Assembly (NCBI RefSeq): GCF_900104395.1
Contig: NZ_FMXX01000010.1
From: Fusobacterium_C necrophorum
GTDB taxonomy: Bacteria > Fusobacteriota > Fusobacteriia > Fusobacteriales > Fusobacteriaceae
Length of the DNA stretch: 64,000 nucleotides
Direction: 5' to 3' (one strand)
Shown here: positions 1 to 9,183 of the stretch, one piece after another
Layout of the letters: every line of letters begins with the position of its first letter
Position numbering within the stretch: the stretch's first letter is position 1
Made by a program: the position numbers and the translations under genes
The notes under the pieces: model-generated
Seen by the model: the letters and a program-made list of their open reading frames with translations, nothing else
The model's database searches: none
What the model was told of the DNA's origin: nothing

Positions 1-438
1 ATTCCGTACTTGATTTAATACATTTTCTATGCCTTGTACATTTAAAAAGGTATCTTGTTGCCCTGCGAAACTCGCATCCGGTAAATCTTCCATGGTTGCC
101 GATGAACGCACGGCAACTCTTATACTATCTCCCAGATTACAATATTTTTCTCTTATTGCTTTCTCCAATTTTTCCGGAAATTTTCCGGACTTTATTTTTT
201 CTCTAAAATCATCAGCCATATTTAATAAAATATTTTCATCGTTTCCTGCTTTTTGAATTCTATTTTGAATCAGAACATCAATACCATTTTCTTTTAAAAA
301 CTCTTGATATGCCTCTGCCGTGATAACAAAGCCATTGGGAACATTTATTTTGGCAGCAGCCATTTCTCCGAGATTCGCTCCCTTTCCTCCCGCAATGAAT
401 ACATCTTCTTTTTTTATTTCTTTAAAATCCAGTATCAT
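1..438 (-). CDS. PEP synthase / PPDK N-terminal ATP-binding protein (partial)
   Basis: The gene enters from the left window edge, so only about 146 N-terminal residues are visible. They begin MILDFKEIKKEDVF and contain the GGKGANLGEM and VRSSATMEDLPDASFAGQQD motifs of the pyruvate phosphate dikinase N-terminal nucleotide-binding domain. PEP synthases have this domain, and so do rifampin phosphotransferases. The catalytic histidine domain lies outside the window, so the two cannot be told apart here. The ATG at 438 has a GGAGAG ribosome site. The TetR gene ends only 27 bases upstream on the same strand, so the two are probably cotranscribed, which raises the possibility that the regulator controls this enzyme. 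Confidence 0.8.
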   Translation of the reverse strand, partial: MILDFKEIKKEDVFIAGGKGANLGEMAAAKINVPNGFVITAEAYQEFLKENGIDVLIQNRIQKAGNDENILLNMADDFREKIKSGKFPEKLEKAIREKYCNLGDSIRVAVRSSATMEDLPDASFAGQQDTFLNVQGIENVLNQVRN

Positions 439-465
439 AGCTATCTCTCCTTTCTCTTCGACGGA

Positions 466-1062
466 TTATGTTTCTATGTATCTACAAACAATTCCGGAGA
501 TGTAAATATACAATACTTCGTCAAAAGTATTTTTATTAAAATGTTGATTATGGCAACATAATAGAAAGCTACCTATAAAAGCATTGGATAAACCTTGCTT
601 ATCAACACTTTTTACCACTTTGTTTTCTTCCCAATATTCTATCAATCTGTCCAAAAAATTACTATACAGACTTTCCATTCTGTTTCCTTCTTTAAATTCA
701 TGACTTAGAAATATTTTAAAAGCATCTCTATAAATGGACTGATTTCTGATTTTTTTTGCAAGATCTATAGAGCCATTATAAATCACATCGGAAAGAAATT
801 TTTGTGGATTCTCTAAAGAATGAGAAATTTCTTTTTCAATAGTATCCAATTTTTGTATTAACCTATATGCCATTAAGTCCATAATAAGAGCTTCTTTATC
901 TTTCCAAAAATTATAAAAGCTCCCTTGGGCTATCCCTACTCTTTTCGTTAATTCTGAAATATTTAATGATTTTGTACCTTTGTCATGAAATAAATCAAGG
1001 GCTGTTTCCATAATCTTTTCCTTAATTTTCAGCTTTTCTTCCTTCGTAAATGCCTTTGCCAT
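466..1062 (-). CDS. TetR/AcrR family transcriptional regulator
   Basis: A 198-residue protein with a typical TetR N-terminal helix-turn-helix at about residues 33-55 (SELTKRVGIAQGSFYNFWKD) and an all-helical C-terminal ligand-binding region. It sits immediately upstream of the PEP synthase-like gene on the same strand and probably forms a two-gene unit with it. Two palindromes with the same ATGAATA half-site lie upstream of its start, which suggests autoregulation. The ligand is unknown. A GGAGG site precedes the ATG. Confidence 0.85.
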   Translation of the reverse strand: MAKAFTKEEKLKIKEKIMETALDLFHDKGTKSLNISELTKRVGIAQGSFYNFWKDKEALIMDLMAYRLIQKLDTIEKEISHSLENPQKFLSDVIYNGSIDLAKKIRNQSIYRDAFKIFLSHEFKEGNRMESLYSNFLDRLIEYWEENKVVKSVDKQGLSNAFIGSFLLCCHNQHFNKNTFDEVLYIYISGIVCRYIET

Positions 1063-1086
1063 TTTTTAACCTCCAAGACTTATAAG

Positions 1087-1124
1087 CATATCTATGAATA
1101 TTTTATATTTTATTCATAGATATG
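1087..1124. promoter_or_regulatory. Palindromic operator 1 upstream of the TetR gene
   Basis: Perfect 14-bp inverted arms (1087-1100 and 1111-1124) around a 10-bp AT-rich centre. The inner half-sites are ATGAATA and TATTCAT. It lies about 25 bp upstream of the TetR start codon, where a repressor would overlap the promoter. The same half-site and the same 10-bp spacing recur in the palindrome at 1142-1181. Assignment to this TetR protein is inferred from position. Confidence 0.55.
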
Positions 1125-1141
1125 ATAGCTCTAAGAATTGA

Positions 1142-1181
1142 AAAAGTCAATGAATATTTTTGAAAATATTCATTGACTTTT
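1142..1181. promoter_or_regulatory. Long palindrome: second TetR operator and/or terminator
   Basis: Perfect 19-bp arms (1142-1160 and 1163-1181) separated by two bases. It contains ATGAATA and TATTCAT with a 10-bp spacer, exactly as in the palindrome centred 56 bp away. On the minus strand the second arm ends in five T residues, so it could also terminate transcription of the TonB receptor gene upstream. The arms are AT-rich, unlike a strong terminator. Confidence 0.5.
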
Positions 1182-1288
1182 ACCCAATAGAAAGAGAATA
1201 CTTTATACAAGCGTATATAAAAACTCTGTAAATTTTAAATCTCTAAACCTCTTTTGAAAACTCTTCATCAAGCATTTGATAAAGAATC

Positions 1289-3274
1289 CTAAAACTGATA
1301 TCGAAATCCCATATAAAAATTTCTTCCATCTCCCGGATAATATGCTATTTTAGGGCTTGGATAGGGATTTATCGCTATCGTATCCGCATATCTTTCGTTC
1401 AACAGATTTTTAATTCCTCCATAAATCTCAATTCCATTATCAAACTTATACGATGCGTTCATATTCAAAGTTACATAGGAATTATCTTTTCCAAGAATAT
1501 TCTCGAAATCATCTTCTGCATACATTTTGGATTGATAATATAAGTCTGCATTTATTAAAAATTGTTCTGAAAAACGATAAGCTGCCCCCAGATTCAAAAT
1601 CCAATTTGGCACCGTAACAAAGCTTTTTCCTTTATAGGGTCCACTCACAATTTTGGGATTAACATAAGAAATATTTTCTTTCAAAACGAATTTCCCAAGA
1701 TAATGGCTTAATGCTAACTGTGCCCCAATCCGTCTTACTGTTCCATCAAAATTTCTACTTTTGATACGCAACATATCTCTCGTATCATAATAAACTTCAT
1801 TTTTTGCATTCATATAAAAAATAGAGGAGGAGATTAAGGTATTTTTGAAATAGTCTCTCATTCCTATCTCAAAAATATCACTTTTTTTACTCTTTACCTC
1901 TCCATACCAAATTTTAGCATCTTCTATTGTTGGAGTTCTAACAGCCCTTGTGTAATTGAAATACATATTTCCTGTATCAGAATATAAATAATTTACTCCC
2001 AATTCAAAACTATTGTTATTAGAAGAACGCGAAGAAACTGGATTTGCTTCTGATAAATAGTAAAGATTTCTATAGGCTTTGGAAGTATAATCATATTCTA
2101 CTCTTTCTCTTCTGTATCCTTGTGAAAATTCCCATTTTCCATTGGAAAATTTATTCATAAAATAGAATGCCATAGCTTTTCTCTTATCATCTGGGGCTTT
2201 TTTATGATTTGTAATAAGGGGACTCTTAAAGACACGTTTTCCATTTTTATAATCTCCTCCAAAAATAAGATAACTATTTTTTCCATAGCGATATTTTAAT
2301 TGTGGTTTGATAAAATACTCGGAAGAAATTTGATTCAAAAGGATACTCTTGTCTTGGTGATGTCCTCCAATAAGTGAAAATTCTAAATTTTCTTTCAATG
2401 CTTTCTGATAAGATAGATTCCAAACATCAGATATATTTTTCACTTCCCTTCCAAAACCGCCGGTTTGTTTTGGATTGTCTTGAAATTGTTTTTTATCCAA
2501 AGAACCGGCAAAGATGTCTCTATTTTCAGTATGATTGTAGCGTAATTCTATATTTCCATCTTGTAAGTCATACTTTCCGCTAAACCAAACAGAATATTTC
2601 TTATCCGCTCGATTTCGGTAATCAAGGTACTGTCCTGTCCAATCCATTCCATGATACCTGTCCCGATAATCCATAGAGGAATATCCAGAATAGGAAGCAT
2701 TCACCGATAATTTTTCTCCCACTTTCATTCCATAATTGATATTGGCTCGTTTAGTCTTCCAAGAAGCAAGTTCCAGATTGACACTTCCAAAATATTTCTT
2801 ATTCTTAGGGGATTTTGTGATGATATTTACCATTCCACCAACGGCACCATCCCCATACATAAGAGCTCCTCCTCCTTGAATAATTTCAATTCTTTCCACT
2901 TCATTGATAGGAATGGAGTTGATATCAAATACAATAAGTCCATTCAAAGGAACCCCGTTTAGAAGAAGAAGACTGGAACTGATACTGGAAGCCATTCCTG
3001 TTCCTCTTAAGTCAATAATGGGAGCAGAACCATCTATTCTTCTGACTATCACTCCCGGAATTCCTTTGAGAGCTTCCTCTATGGTCGAGGCTCCTTTCTC
3101 TTTAATTTCTTTTTCTGTCATCACTCTTACATTTCTTGCTGTCTTTCGAGCAGATGTTCCAAAGGATTCCGTACTCACAATGGTTTGTTCTAGGGTCAGC
3201 ACCGGATTTTCCTCTGCAAAAGCCATATTCACTCCAAATACTAAAAAGCTTGCCAATAAAAAATTTTTTCTCAT
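1289..3274 (-). CDS. TonB-dependent outer-membrane receptor
   Basis: A protein of 661 residues with a signal peptide (MRKNFLLASFLVFGVNMAFA), a possible TonB box (EQTIVST), a plug domain (VRVMTEKEIKEKGASTIEEA, later GGGALMYGDGAVGGMVNIIT) and a long beta-barrel ending in FYMGFRYQF with terminal phenylalanine. It should import an iron complex, haem or similar ligand across the outer membrane. The frame is open five codons further upstream, but those codons are themselves the AAGGAGGAA ribosome site, so ATG 3274 is chosen. The gene lies downstream of an AraC gene, next to two ABC half-transporters; together these resemble a siderophore uptake locus. The substrate cannot be read from the sequence. 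Confidence 0.9.
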   Translation of the reverse strand: MRKNFLLASFLVFGVNMAFAEENPVLTLEQTIVSTESFGTSARKTARNVRVMTEKEIKEKGASTIEEALKGIPGVIVRRIDGSAPIIDLRGTGMASSISSSLLLLNGVPLNGLIVFDINSIPINEVERIEIIQGGGALMYGDGAVGGMVNIITKSPKNKKYFGSVNLELASWKTKRANINYGMKVGEKLSVNASYSGYSSMDYRDRYHGMDWTGQYLDYRNRADKKYSVWFSGKYDLQDGNIELRYNHTENRDIFAGSLDKKQFQDNPKQTGGFGREVKNISDVWNLSYQKALKENLEFSLIGGHHQDKSILLNQISSEYFIKPQLKYRYGKNSYLIFGGDYKNGKRVFKSPLITNHKKAPDDKRKAMAFYFMNKFSNGKWEFSQGYRRERVEYDYTSKAYRNLYYLSEANPVSSRSSNNNSFELGVNYLYSDTGNMYFNYTRAVRTPTIEDAKIWYGEVKSKKSDIFEIGMRDYFKNTLISSSIFYMNAKNEVYYDTRDMLRIKSRNFDGTVRRIGAQLALSHYLGKFVLKENISYVNPKIVSGPYKGKSFVTVPNWILNLGAAYRFSEQFLINADLYYQSKMYAEDDFENILGKDNSYVTLNMNASYKFDNGIEIYGGIKNLLNERYADTIAINPYPSPKIAYYPGDGRNFYMGFRYQF

Positions 3275-3451
3275 TTTTTCCTCCTTCATTATAAATCCTT
3301 GTTATATTCTTTATATTACATAGTTCTTCTATAAACAAGAGAAGGAGATTCTCTTCTAAAGAGTTTAAAAAGGAGTTTCCTCTCACAAAATATAAGACTT
3401 TTCGAAAAAATATTTTCATAAAAATATAAAATATTGTGACAGATATAAAAA

Positions 3452-3463
3452 ATATCATGATAT
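3452..3463. promoter_or_regulatory. Candidate AraC site upstream of the TonB receptor
   Basis: The 12-bp palindrome ATATCATGATAT lies between the AraC gene's stop codon and the TonB receptor gene. It differs by one base from ATATCACGATAT at 4510-4521 in the divergent AraC/ABC promoter region. A shared element next to both transcription units suggests one regulator, presumably the AraC protein. This is inference from sequence similarity and position. Confidence 0.4.
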
Positions 3464-3471
3464 AAAATTGG

Positions 3472-4446
3472 TCAAATATGATGTATATTCCGATATTCCA
3501 TAGGACTCATTTTAAAAGTTTCTTTAAATATTTTTGAAAAATGTCCTGCGTTTTTATAACCAACCTTTAAAGCGATGTGGTAAATTTTATCGTCAGTATC
3601 CTGTAACAATAACAGAGCATAATTCATTCTCATAACTTTTAAATATTCGTAAGCGCTTGTCCCATAAACTTGACGAAAAGCCATTTGAAAACGAGAGCAG
3701 CTCATATTAGCCATTTTTGATAGTTCCTCTATGGAAGGATAAGCGGAAAGATTATGTTTCATAAATGTAATCACCTTATTTAGATTACGCTTATCCTTAC
3801 GATCCAACTTTACAGAAAGATGCGGGCGATTTTTTTCCATCTCTATCGTAGTTGTTATCAGAGAAAGTATTTCAATTACTTTTCCCTCCATATATAATTT
3901 TCTGGTATTACCGATTGCAGGACAATCTTTTATTTGTTGAAAAACAAAATTTAGTTCCGGAGAGTTAGGATTTTCGACAAGAAAGTCTAAAGCGTTTTTT
4001 GATGTTTCGTAGGCATTACCGAATCGTTCCTCTAAAAATGAATCAAAATATTTCTTTGTGATGATTACTTTTGTAAAGCATGTTGGCTTATTTGATTCAC
4101 AAAAGGCATAAGCAACTTTTCTTGTATTGGCATAACAGCAAATTCCTTTATCGACTTGTTTTACTTTTCGTCCACCTACCTTGAAGTAACTGGAATCTGT
4201 TTCAAATTGACTGATTTCAAAATATTCTTCTTCTATTTCGGATACTTTTTCAAAATCACTACTTGGGATAAAGTTAGCAATAATAATTAAGAATTGGTTG
4301 TGAAAATTCATAACTTGTACATTTCCACATCCATATTCAGAGTTCATTCGATAGAAATTATTACCCGAAGTGGATTCTTCTTCTATTTTATAAAAATGTA
4401 AATTTTGGGGTAGTTCATCATAATATTCAATGACTGTTTTTTTCAT
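3472..4446 (-). CDS. AraC family transcriptional regulator
   Basis: A 324-residue protein whose last 100 or so residues carry the paired helix-turn-helix of the AraC family (SIEELSKMANMSCSRFQMAF and, later, IALKVGYKNAGHFSKIFKET). The N-terminal 220 residues form an effector domain with no identified ligand. The layout resembles PchR/YbtA regulators of siderophore uptake. A GTG nine bases upstream is in frame but overlaps the AAGGAGG ribosome site, so ATG 4446 is preferred. The gene is divergent from the ABC transporter pair and upstream of the TonB receptor gene on the same strand, so it probably controls both. Confidence 0.85.
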   Translation of the reverse strand: MKKTVIEYYDELPQNLHFYKIEEESTSGNNFYRMNSEYGCGNVQVMNFHNQFLIIIANFIPSSDFEKVSEIEEEYFEISQFETDSSYFKVGGRKVKQVDKGICCYANTRKVAYAFCESNKPTCFTKVIITKKYFDSFLEERFGNAYETSKNALDFLVENPNSPELNFVFQQIKDCPAIGNTRKLYMEGKVIEILSLITTTIEMEKNRPHLSVKLDRKDKRNLNKVITFMKHNLSAYPSIEELSKMANMSCSRFQMAFRQVYGTSAYEYLKVMRMNYALLLLQDTDDKIYHIALKVGYKNAGHFSKIFKETFKMSPMEYRNIHHI

Positions 4447-4489
4447 GAAATACACCTCCTTGTTGTCATATCATTTTACCATAATTTAA

Positions 4490-4521
4490 TATCACAATCA
4501 TCCAGATTTATATCACGATAT
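4490..4521. promoter_or_regulatory. Direct repeat, candidate AraC binding region
   Basis: TATCAC occurs at 4490 and again at 4511, a 21-bp period that places both on the same DNA face, as is typical of AraC-type direct repeats. The second copy forms the palindrome ATATCACGATAT (4510-4521), which matches 11 of 12 bases of the element at 3452-3463. It lies about 55-85 bp upstream of the predicted -35 element of the ABC operon, an activator-like position. Confidence 0.4.
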
Positions 4522-4574
4522 TTTTAATTAGGATTAAATTAAAACAAAAAAAACGGCTAAAATAAAGGGTTTAA

Positions 4575-4604
4575 TTGACTTTTTGTTTTATGAGTTTGTA
4601 AAAT
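4575..4604 (+). promoter_or_regulatory. Promoter for the ABC transporter operon
   Basis: TTGACT (4575-4580), an 18-bp spacer and TAAAAT (4599-4604) form a good sigma-70-type promoter about 75 bp upstream of the first ABC gene. Confidence 0.5.
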
Positions 4605-4678
4605 GCTATATATTGATTTATTTTCACCTTTAGAATACTCTATTAGTGATAAATAGGACAAAAAAGAGGTGAGAAAAT

Positions 4679-6412
4679 ATGGGAAGATTTAATGGGAAAA
4701 ATATAAGCATATTTTCCTTGTTAAAGTATGAAAAAGTTAAAATTTTTATAGGCATATTGTTAGGAATAATCAGTGGACTTTTGTCATTTGTTCCCTATGT
4801 TGTTTTGTATCAGATGATCTTATCTTTAATCAATAAAACTTTGAACATTCATACAGTATTGATATGGGCGTTGATTATGGTTATTGGGGCGATTGTACAA
4901 AATGTGTTAATGTCAGCAACAATGATATGTACTCATGTTGCAGCCTATAATATTATGCATCGTTTAAAAATGGAGGCTTTAGAATATTTATCAAAGGTTA
5001 ATTTGGGATTTTTTAATAATAAATCAACAGGAGAGCTAAAAGCAGCGTTATTTGACGATATAGAAAAACTTGAGGGCTTTATAGCACATAATTTAGTTGA
5101 AATAATTCAGGCAATAGTCATTCCTGTTATAGCGGTTGTGTTAATGCTTCGCATAAATGTTTACATGACATTGGCTATGATAATACCCGTTATTGTGGGT
5201 GTTTTTTTGCCTACATTCATGATGAGAAAATATCCGGATTTAACAAGGAAGTATACCAATACCTTTTCGGAGGTGATGGGAGTAACAAATGAATATGTAA
5301 ACTGTATGCCCATAATAAAAATGTTTGGACTGACAGCGGATAAGTTTGTTAAGTTGAGTAAATCCTCAAAGAAATACACCGAGTGTCTTAAAGAGATGGC
5401 TAAATGCTCCTGTTATCCACTTGCATTCATGATTGTGATCTTAGACTCAGGAGTGCTATTTACTTTACCTATTGGAGGCTATTTATATTTAAATAAATTG
5501 ATTTCATCAGAAGAATTCCTTGTATTTATGTTGTTGACGATGTGTTTTTATAGAACATTTTTTAATTTGTTCAATATCGCTATGGGAAGAATAGAGCTAA
5601 ATAGCGGGCTTGTAAATATAAAGCAATTATTTTCTGTTCCTGTTGAAAAAAACGGCGAAAAAAGGGTTAAATCAAAATCGTTAGAAATAGAATTTGAAAA
5701 TGTGAATTTTGGATATGATGAAAACAACCTTGTATTGAAAAATATTTCAATGAAGATAGAGCCTAACTCATTTACTGCATTTGTTGGGGAATCAGGAGCA
5801 GGTAAAACAACTGCTGCGACACTGATAGGAAGGTATTGGAATGTTGATAGTGGCGAAATTAGAATATCCGGTATTCCAATTAATGAGTTAAATACGGATT
5901 CACTTATGGCGTCCATTTCTTTTGTTTTTCAAGATGTCTTTATGATGGAGGATACATTACTTGAAAATATAAGAATGGGCTTAAATGTCAATGAAGAAGA
6001 AGTACATCTTGCTGCCCAAAATGCTCAAATTCATGATTTTATTTCCGGCTTACCTGATGGATATAACACTAAAATTGGTGATAAAGGTTTTAAATTATCC
6101 GGAGGACAAAAGCAGAGAATCAGTATTGCCAGAGCAATTTTGAAAAATGCTCCAATTATTATTTTCGATGAAGCGACATCCTATTCCGATATTGAAAATG
6201 AACATAAGATTCAGATTGCATTAGAGAATTTATTAAAGAATAAAACAGTGATTATGATTGCTCATAGACTGCACACAATAAAGAATGCTGATAAAATTGT
6301 GGTTTTTGAAAAAGGGAAAATTGTTGAACAAGGGACGCATAAGATACTTCTCGATTTAGGCGGACATTATGCAGATATGTGGAATATTTATATGCAAAAT
6401 TATGTGGAATAG
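4679..6412 (+). CDS. ABC transporter, fused membrane and ATPase domains (first of pair)
   Basis: A 577-residue half-transporter with six predicted membrane helices in the first 300 residues and an ATPase domain after it. It shows Walker A GESGAGKTT (about 370-378), signature LSGGQKQR (about 472) and Walker B IIIFDEATS (about 494-501). The D-loop is unusual, reading SYSD where SALD is typical. It is the first gene of a pair; such exporter-fold pairs next to AraC and TonB receptor genes include YbtP/YbtQ, which import ferric yersiniabactin. Drug or peptide export is the alternative. The next gene starts 10 bases downstream. Confidence 0.88.
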   Translation: MGRFNGKNISIFSLLKYEKVKIFIGILLGIISGLLSFVPYVVLYQMILSLINKTLNIHTVLIWALIMVIGAIVQNVLMSATMICTHVAAYNIMHRLKMEALEYLSKVNLGFFNNKSTGELKAALFDDIEKLEGFIAHNLVEIIQAIVIPVIAVVLMLRINVYMTLAMIIPVIVGVFLPTFMMRKYPDLTRKYTNTFSEVMGVTNEYVNCMPIIKMFGLTADKFVKLSKSSKKYTECLKEMAKCSCYPLAFMIVILDSGVLFTLPIGGYLYLNKLISSEEFLVFMLLTMCFYRTFFNLFNIAMGRIELNSGLVNIKQLFSVPVEKNGEKRVKSKSLEIEFENVNFGYDENNLVLKNISMKIEPNSFTAFVGESGAGKTTAATLIGRYWNVDSGEIRISGIPINELNTDSLMASISFVFQDVFMMEDTLLENIRMGLNVNEEEVHLAAQNAQIHDFISGLPDGYNTKIGDKGFKLSGGQKQRISIARAILKNAPIIIFDEATSYSDIENEHKIQIALENLLKNKTVIMIAHRLHTIKNADKIVVFEKGKIVEQGTHKILLDLGGHYADMWNIYMQNYVE

Positions 6413-6422
6413 GGGGGATAGT

Positions 6423-8141
6423 ATGGTTAAAGATATAAAAAACTTGATAGGAAAAAATTTTAGGAAACTATATTTCCCTATATTTCTTATGTGTTTAGAT
6501 AGCTTAGGAAGTATGATGACATATTTTATTTTGTATTTGACGATTATTGATATTTTCAACGGAACATTAAATATGAACGGCGTAGTCAAATATACTGTTG
6601 TATGTCTGGCGGCTGTGATACTGAGAATTTTAGCATATAGAAAAAGTTACTTAATGTCTTTTGAAAATTCTTTTGAGATTACAGGAGAATTGAGAATTAA
6701 ATTAGCGAACCATTTTAGAAAATTAAGTTTAGGATACTTTAATAAAAATAATAAAGGATATTTAATCAATACTTTAACAAATGATTTGACAAGTTTTGAA
6801 GGACTACTTTCACACACATTGCCATTCTTAATAAAAATGGCAACGATGTGTATATTTTTGATAATTGGTACATTTTTTATCAATTATAAACTGGCTCTTG
6901 CAGAATGCTTTATGATTTTTATTTCCATTCCTATCTTAATCTTTGGAGAAAAAACAGCCAAAACACTGGAAATAGATAAACGAAGGATAAATGAAACTAT
7001 GATTTCCAATGTACTGGAATATATAGGAGGTATTAAGGTTTTTAGAGCATATAATATGCAGGCATCAAATTTCGATAGATTAAAAAACAACATGGATTTA
7101 GTGAGAAAAAATGGCATTAGCACTGAAATGAAGTTGGCAATACCGACAGCATTATATGCTTCATTAGTAAATTTTATAATCCCAATGACTTTGTTGGGTG
7201 GAGGTTATTTATTTTTAAAGGGAGATTTTAAAGGTGAATCACTCATCGCTTTTATGGTTATGGGAATTGCGTTGTCAGGGGTTTTAAGTTCATTTGAAAG
7301 ATACTATATTATGTTAAAAAATCTAAAAATTGCTTCCGATAATTTGAAAGAAGTTATGAAGTATAAAACATTTGACTACAATAATAAGGAAGATGAAATA
7401 TGTAGTTATTCTGTGGAATTTAAAGATGTTTCTTTTTCGTATGATGATAATAAAGAAGTATTGCATAATATAAACTTTACAGCAAATGAAGGAAGTGTAA
7501 CTGCTCTAATTGGCGAATCGGGGTCAGGGAAAAGCACAATAATGAATTTGATTGCAAGGTTTTGGGATGTAACAAATGGAGAAATTTTAATTGGCGCTAA
7601 GAACATTGAAAATATCAATCCTGATAGCTTATTGGCTTCAGTCGGAGCTGTGTTCCAAGAAAATATTTTGTTATCAGATACTATATTTAACAATATTTTG
7701 ATAGGGAATCCTAATGCAAGTTATGACGATGTAATAGAGGCTTCAAAAATAGCTTGTTGCCACGAATTTATCACTTCGTTGCCGGAGGGATATAATACGA
7801 AAGTTGCTGAAGGAGGAACCTCACTTTCTGGTGGTGAAAAACAAAGAATTAGTATTGCCAGAGCTATTTTGAAAAATGCTCCGATACTGTTGTTAGATGA
7901 ATTTACAGCATCCTTAGATGCGGATAATGAAATGAGGATTAACAAAGCCTTTGAGCATTTAATAAAAGGAAAAACAGTGGTTGTTATTGCACATAGACTT
8001 CATACTATAAGAAATGCAGATCAAATCATATTGCTGAATAAAGGAGAGATTGAAGAGATTGGGAATCATGCAGAATTATTTAAAAAAAGAGGTCATTATT
8101 ACAAGATGATAACAAAACAAATAGAATCGAAAAATGATTGA
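6423..8141 (+). CDS. ABC transporter, fused membrane and ATPase domains (second of pair)
   Basis: A 572-residue half-transporter that probably forms a heterodimer with the protein encoded just upstream. The membrane domain is followed by Walker A GESGSGKST (about 364-372), signature LSGGEKQR (about 468) and Walker B ILLLDEFTASLD. The open frame extends 18 codons upstream into the previous gene, but ATG 6423 follows an AGGGGGG ribosome site and is preferred. The arrangement fits a YbtPQ-like importer or a heterodimeric exporter. Confidence 0.88.
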   Translation: MVKDIKNLIGKNFRKLYFPIFLMCLDSLGSMMTYFILYLTIIDIFNGTLNMNGVVKYTVVCLAAVILRILAYRKSYLMSFENSFEITGELRIKLANHFRKLSLGYFNKNNKGYLINTLTNDLTSFEGLLSHTLPFLIKMATMCIFLIIGTFFINYKLALAECFMIFISIPILIFGEKTAKTLEIDKRRINETMISNVLEYIGGIKVFRAYNMQASNFDRLKNNMDLVRKNGISTEMKLAIPTALYASLVNFIIPMTLLGGGYLFLKGDFKGESLIAFMVMGIALSGVLSSFERYYIMLKNLKIASDNLKEVMKYKTFDYNNKEDEICSYSVEFKDVSFSYDDNKEVLHNINFTANEGSVTALIGESGSGKSTIMNLIARFWDVTNGEILIGAKNIENINPDSLLASVGAVFQENILLSDTIFNNILIGNPNASYDDVIEASKIACCHEFITSLPEGYNTKVAEGGTSLSGGEKQRISIARAILKNAPILLLDEFTASLDADNEMRINKAFEHLIKGKTVVVIAHRLHTIRNADQIILLNKGEIEEIGNHAELFKKRGHYYKMITKQIESKND

Positions 8142-8156
8142 TGAAGGGAGTATAAA

Positions 8157-9077
8157 ATGAACGATAAAGTAAAAATTATGAGTGAAGAAAATATAACAAA
8201 GGCACTTTTTAAACTTGGGATGCCAATGGTTATAAGTATGTTGGTGATGGCATTATATAATGTCGTGGATACATATTTTGTATCTGGGTTAGGAAAACAA
8301 GCAGTTGCCGCTGTATCCGTTGCGTTTCCTATTTCCTTAATATTTTCCGGAATAGGGTTAACTTTCGGTGCGGGAGCAGGTTCCTATATTTCTCGTTTGT
8401 TAGGAGGAAAAAATAAGAAAGAAGCAGATACTGTTGCAACGGTGTCAATGTTTTCAAGTGCTGTTATTGGTTTAACAGTAGGATTGATTTTACTTCTGTT
8501 TTTAACTGAAGTTCTAAAATTCATGGGTGCTATTCCTTCGATTATGGATATGGCAAAGATATATGCCGGTATATTTATCGCAAGTGCAATATTTAGCACA
8601 ATAAATGTAACTTCAGGAAATATAGCAGTATCACAAGGAGCTGCTAAAGTTTCTTTGAAAGCAATGATTGTAGGTTCCGTACTTAATATGATTTTAGATC
8701 CAGTTTTTGTTTATAAGTTTGATTTAGGTGTAAAAGGAGCTGCCATTGCAACTTTAATTTCCCAATTGGTAACAGGTTTAATGTATCTGTTTTATTTCAA
8801 AGGAGGGAAAAGTTTTCTTGAAATAAGACTAATTAATTTTAAGCCTACATCCGGTATCTATAAAGAAATTCTAAAAGTAGGAATTTCTATGTTTCTATTA
8901 CAGATTTTTTCAAGTATATCTATCAGCAAAATATCTTCATCTGCATCATTATATGGAGAAGAAGCAATTGCAGCCATGGGAATAGTTCTCAGGATTGTTA
9001 CATTAGGAACAAAGGATATCCTAAAATACGAACTGTTTCAGAAACGATTTCTGCTAAATCAAGCACATAACTATTAA
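8157..9077 (+). pseudogene. Truncated MATE family efflux transporter
   Basis: The first 285 or so residues are a clear MATE transporter (TKALFKLGMPMVISMLVMAL, GAGAGSYISRLLGGKN). MATE proteins usually have about 450 residues and twelve helices. Here homology stops near base 9015 and the frame runs for about 21 unrelated residues to a stop at 9077, so the last third is missing. The break coincides with the start of mobile-element debris, which suggests an insertion or deletion cut the gene. It is third in the ABC operon, 15 bases after the second ABC gene. Function is unlikely. Confidence 0.75.
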
Positions 9078-9182
9078 GAAAGACATTTCCAGTTGTTCTC
9101 CTTGATTTTTTTTCAATAGCAGGTGTCCATAAGAGTTTTCAGGCAAAGAAAAAGAAGCCTTATCAGCTTCTCTTATCTTCAT
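9054..9182 (-). CDS. Short ORF, probable mobile-element remnant
   Basis: A 42-residue frame starting MKIREADKASFSLPENSYG and ending at a TAG at 9054. Its ATG follows directly on the stop of the 83-residue gene at 9184-9435, so it could be translated from the same transcript. It overlaps the tail of the truncated MATE frame on the other strand. I do not recognise it; it is probably debris left by a mobile element. Confidence 0.25.
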   Translation of the reverse strand: MKIREADKASFSLPENSYGHLLLKKNQGEQLEMSFLIVMCLI

Positions 9183-9183
9183 T

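Noticed and set aside
3102..3458. 118-residue minus-strand open frame at the TonB receptor start
   Set aside because: It overlaps the receptor's signal peptide in another frame and has no ribosome site; the second half is clearly a shadow.
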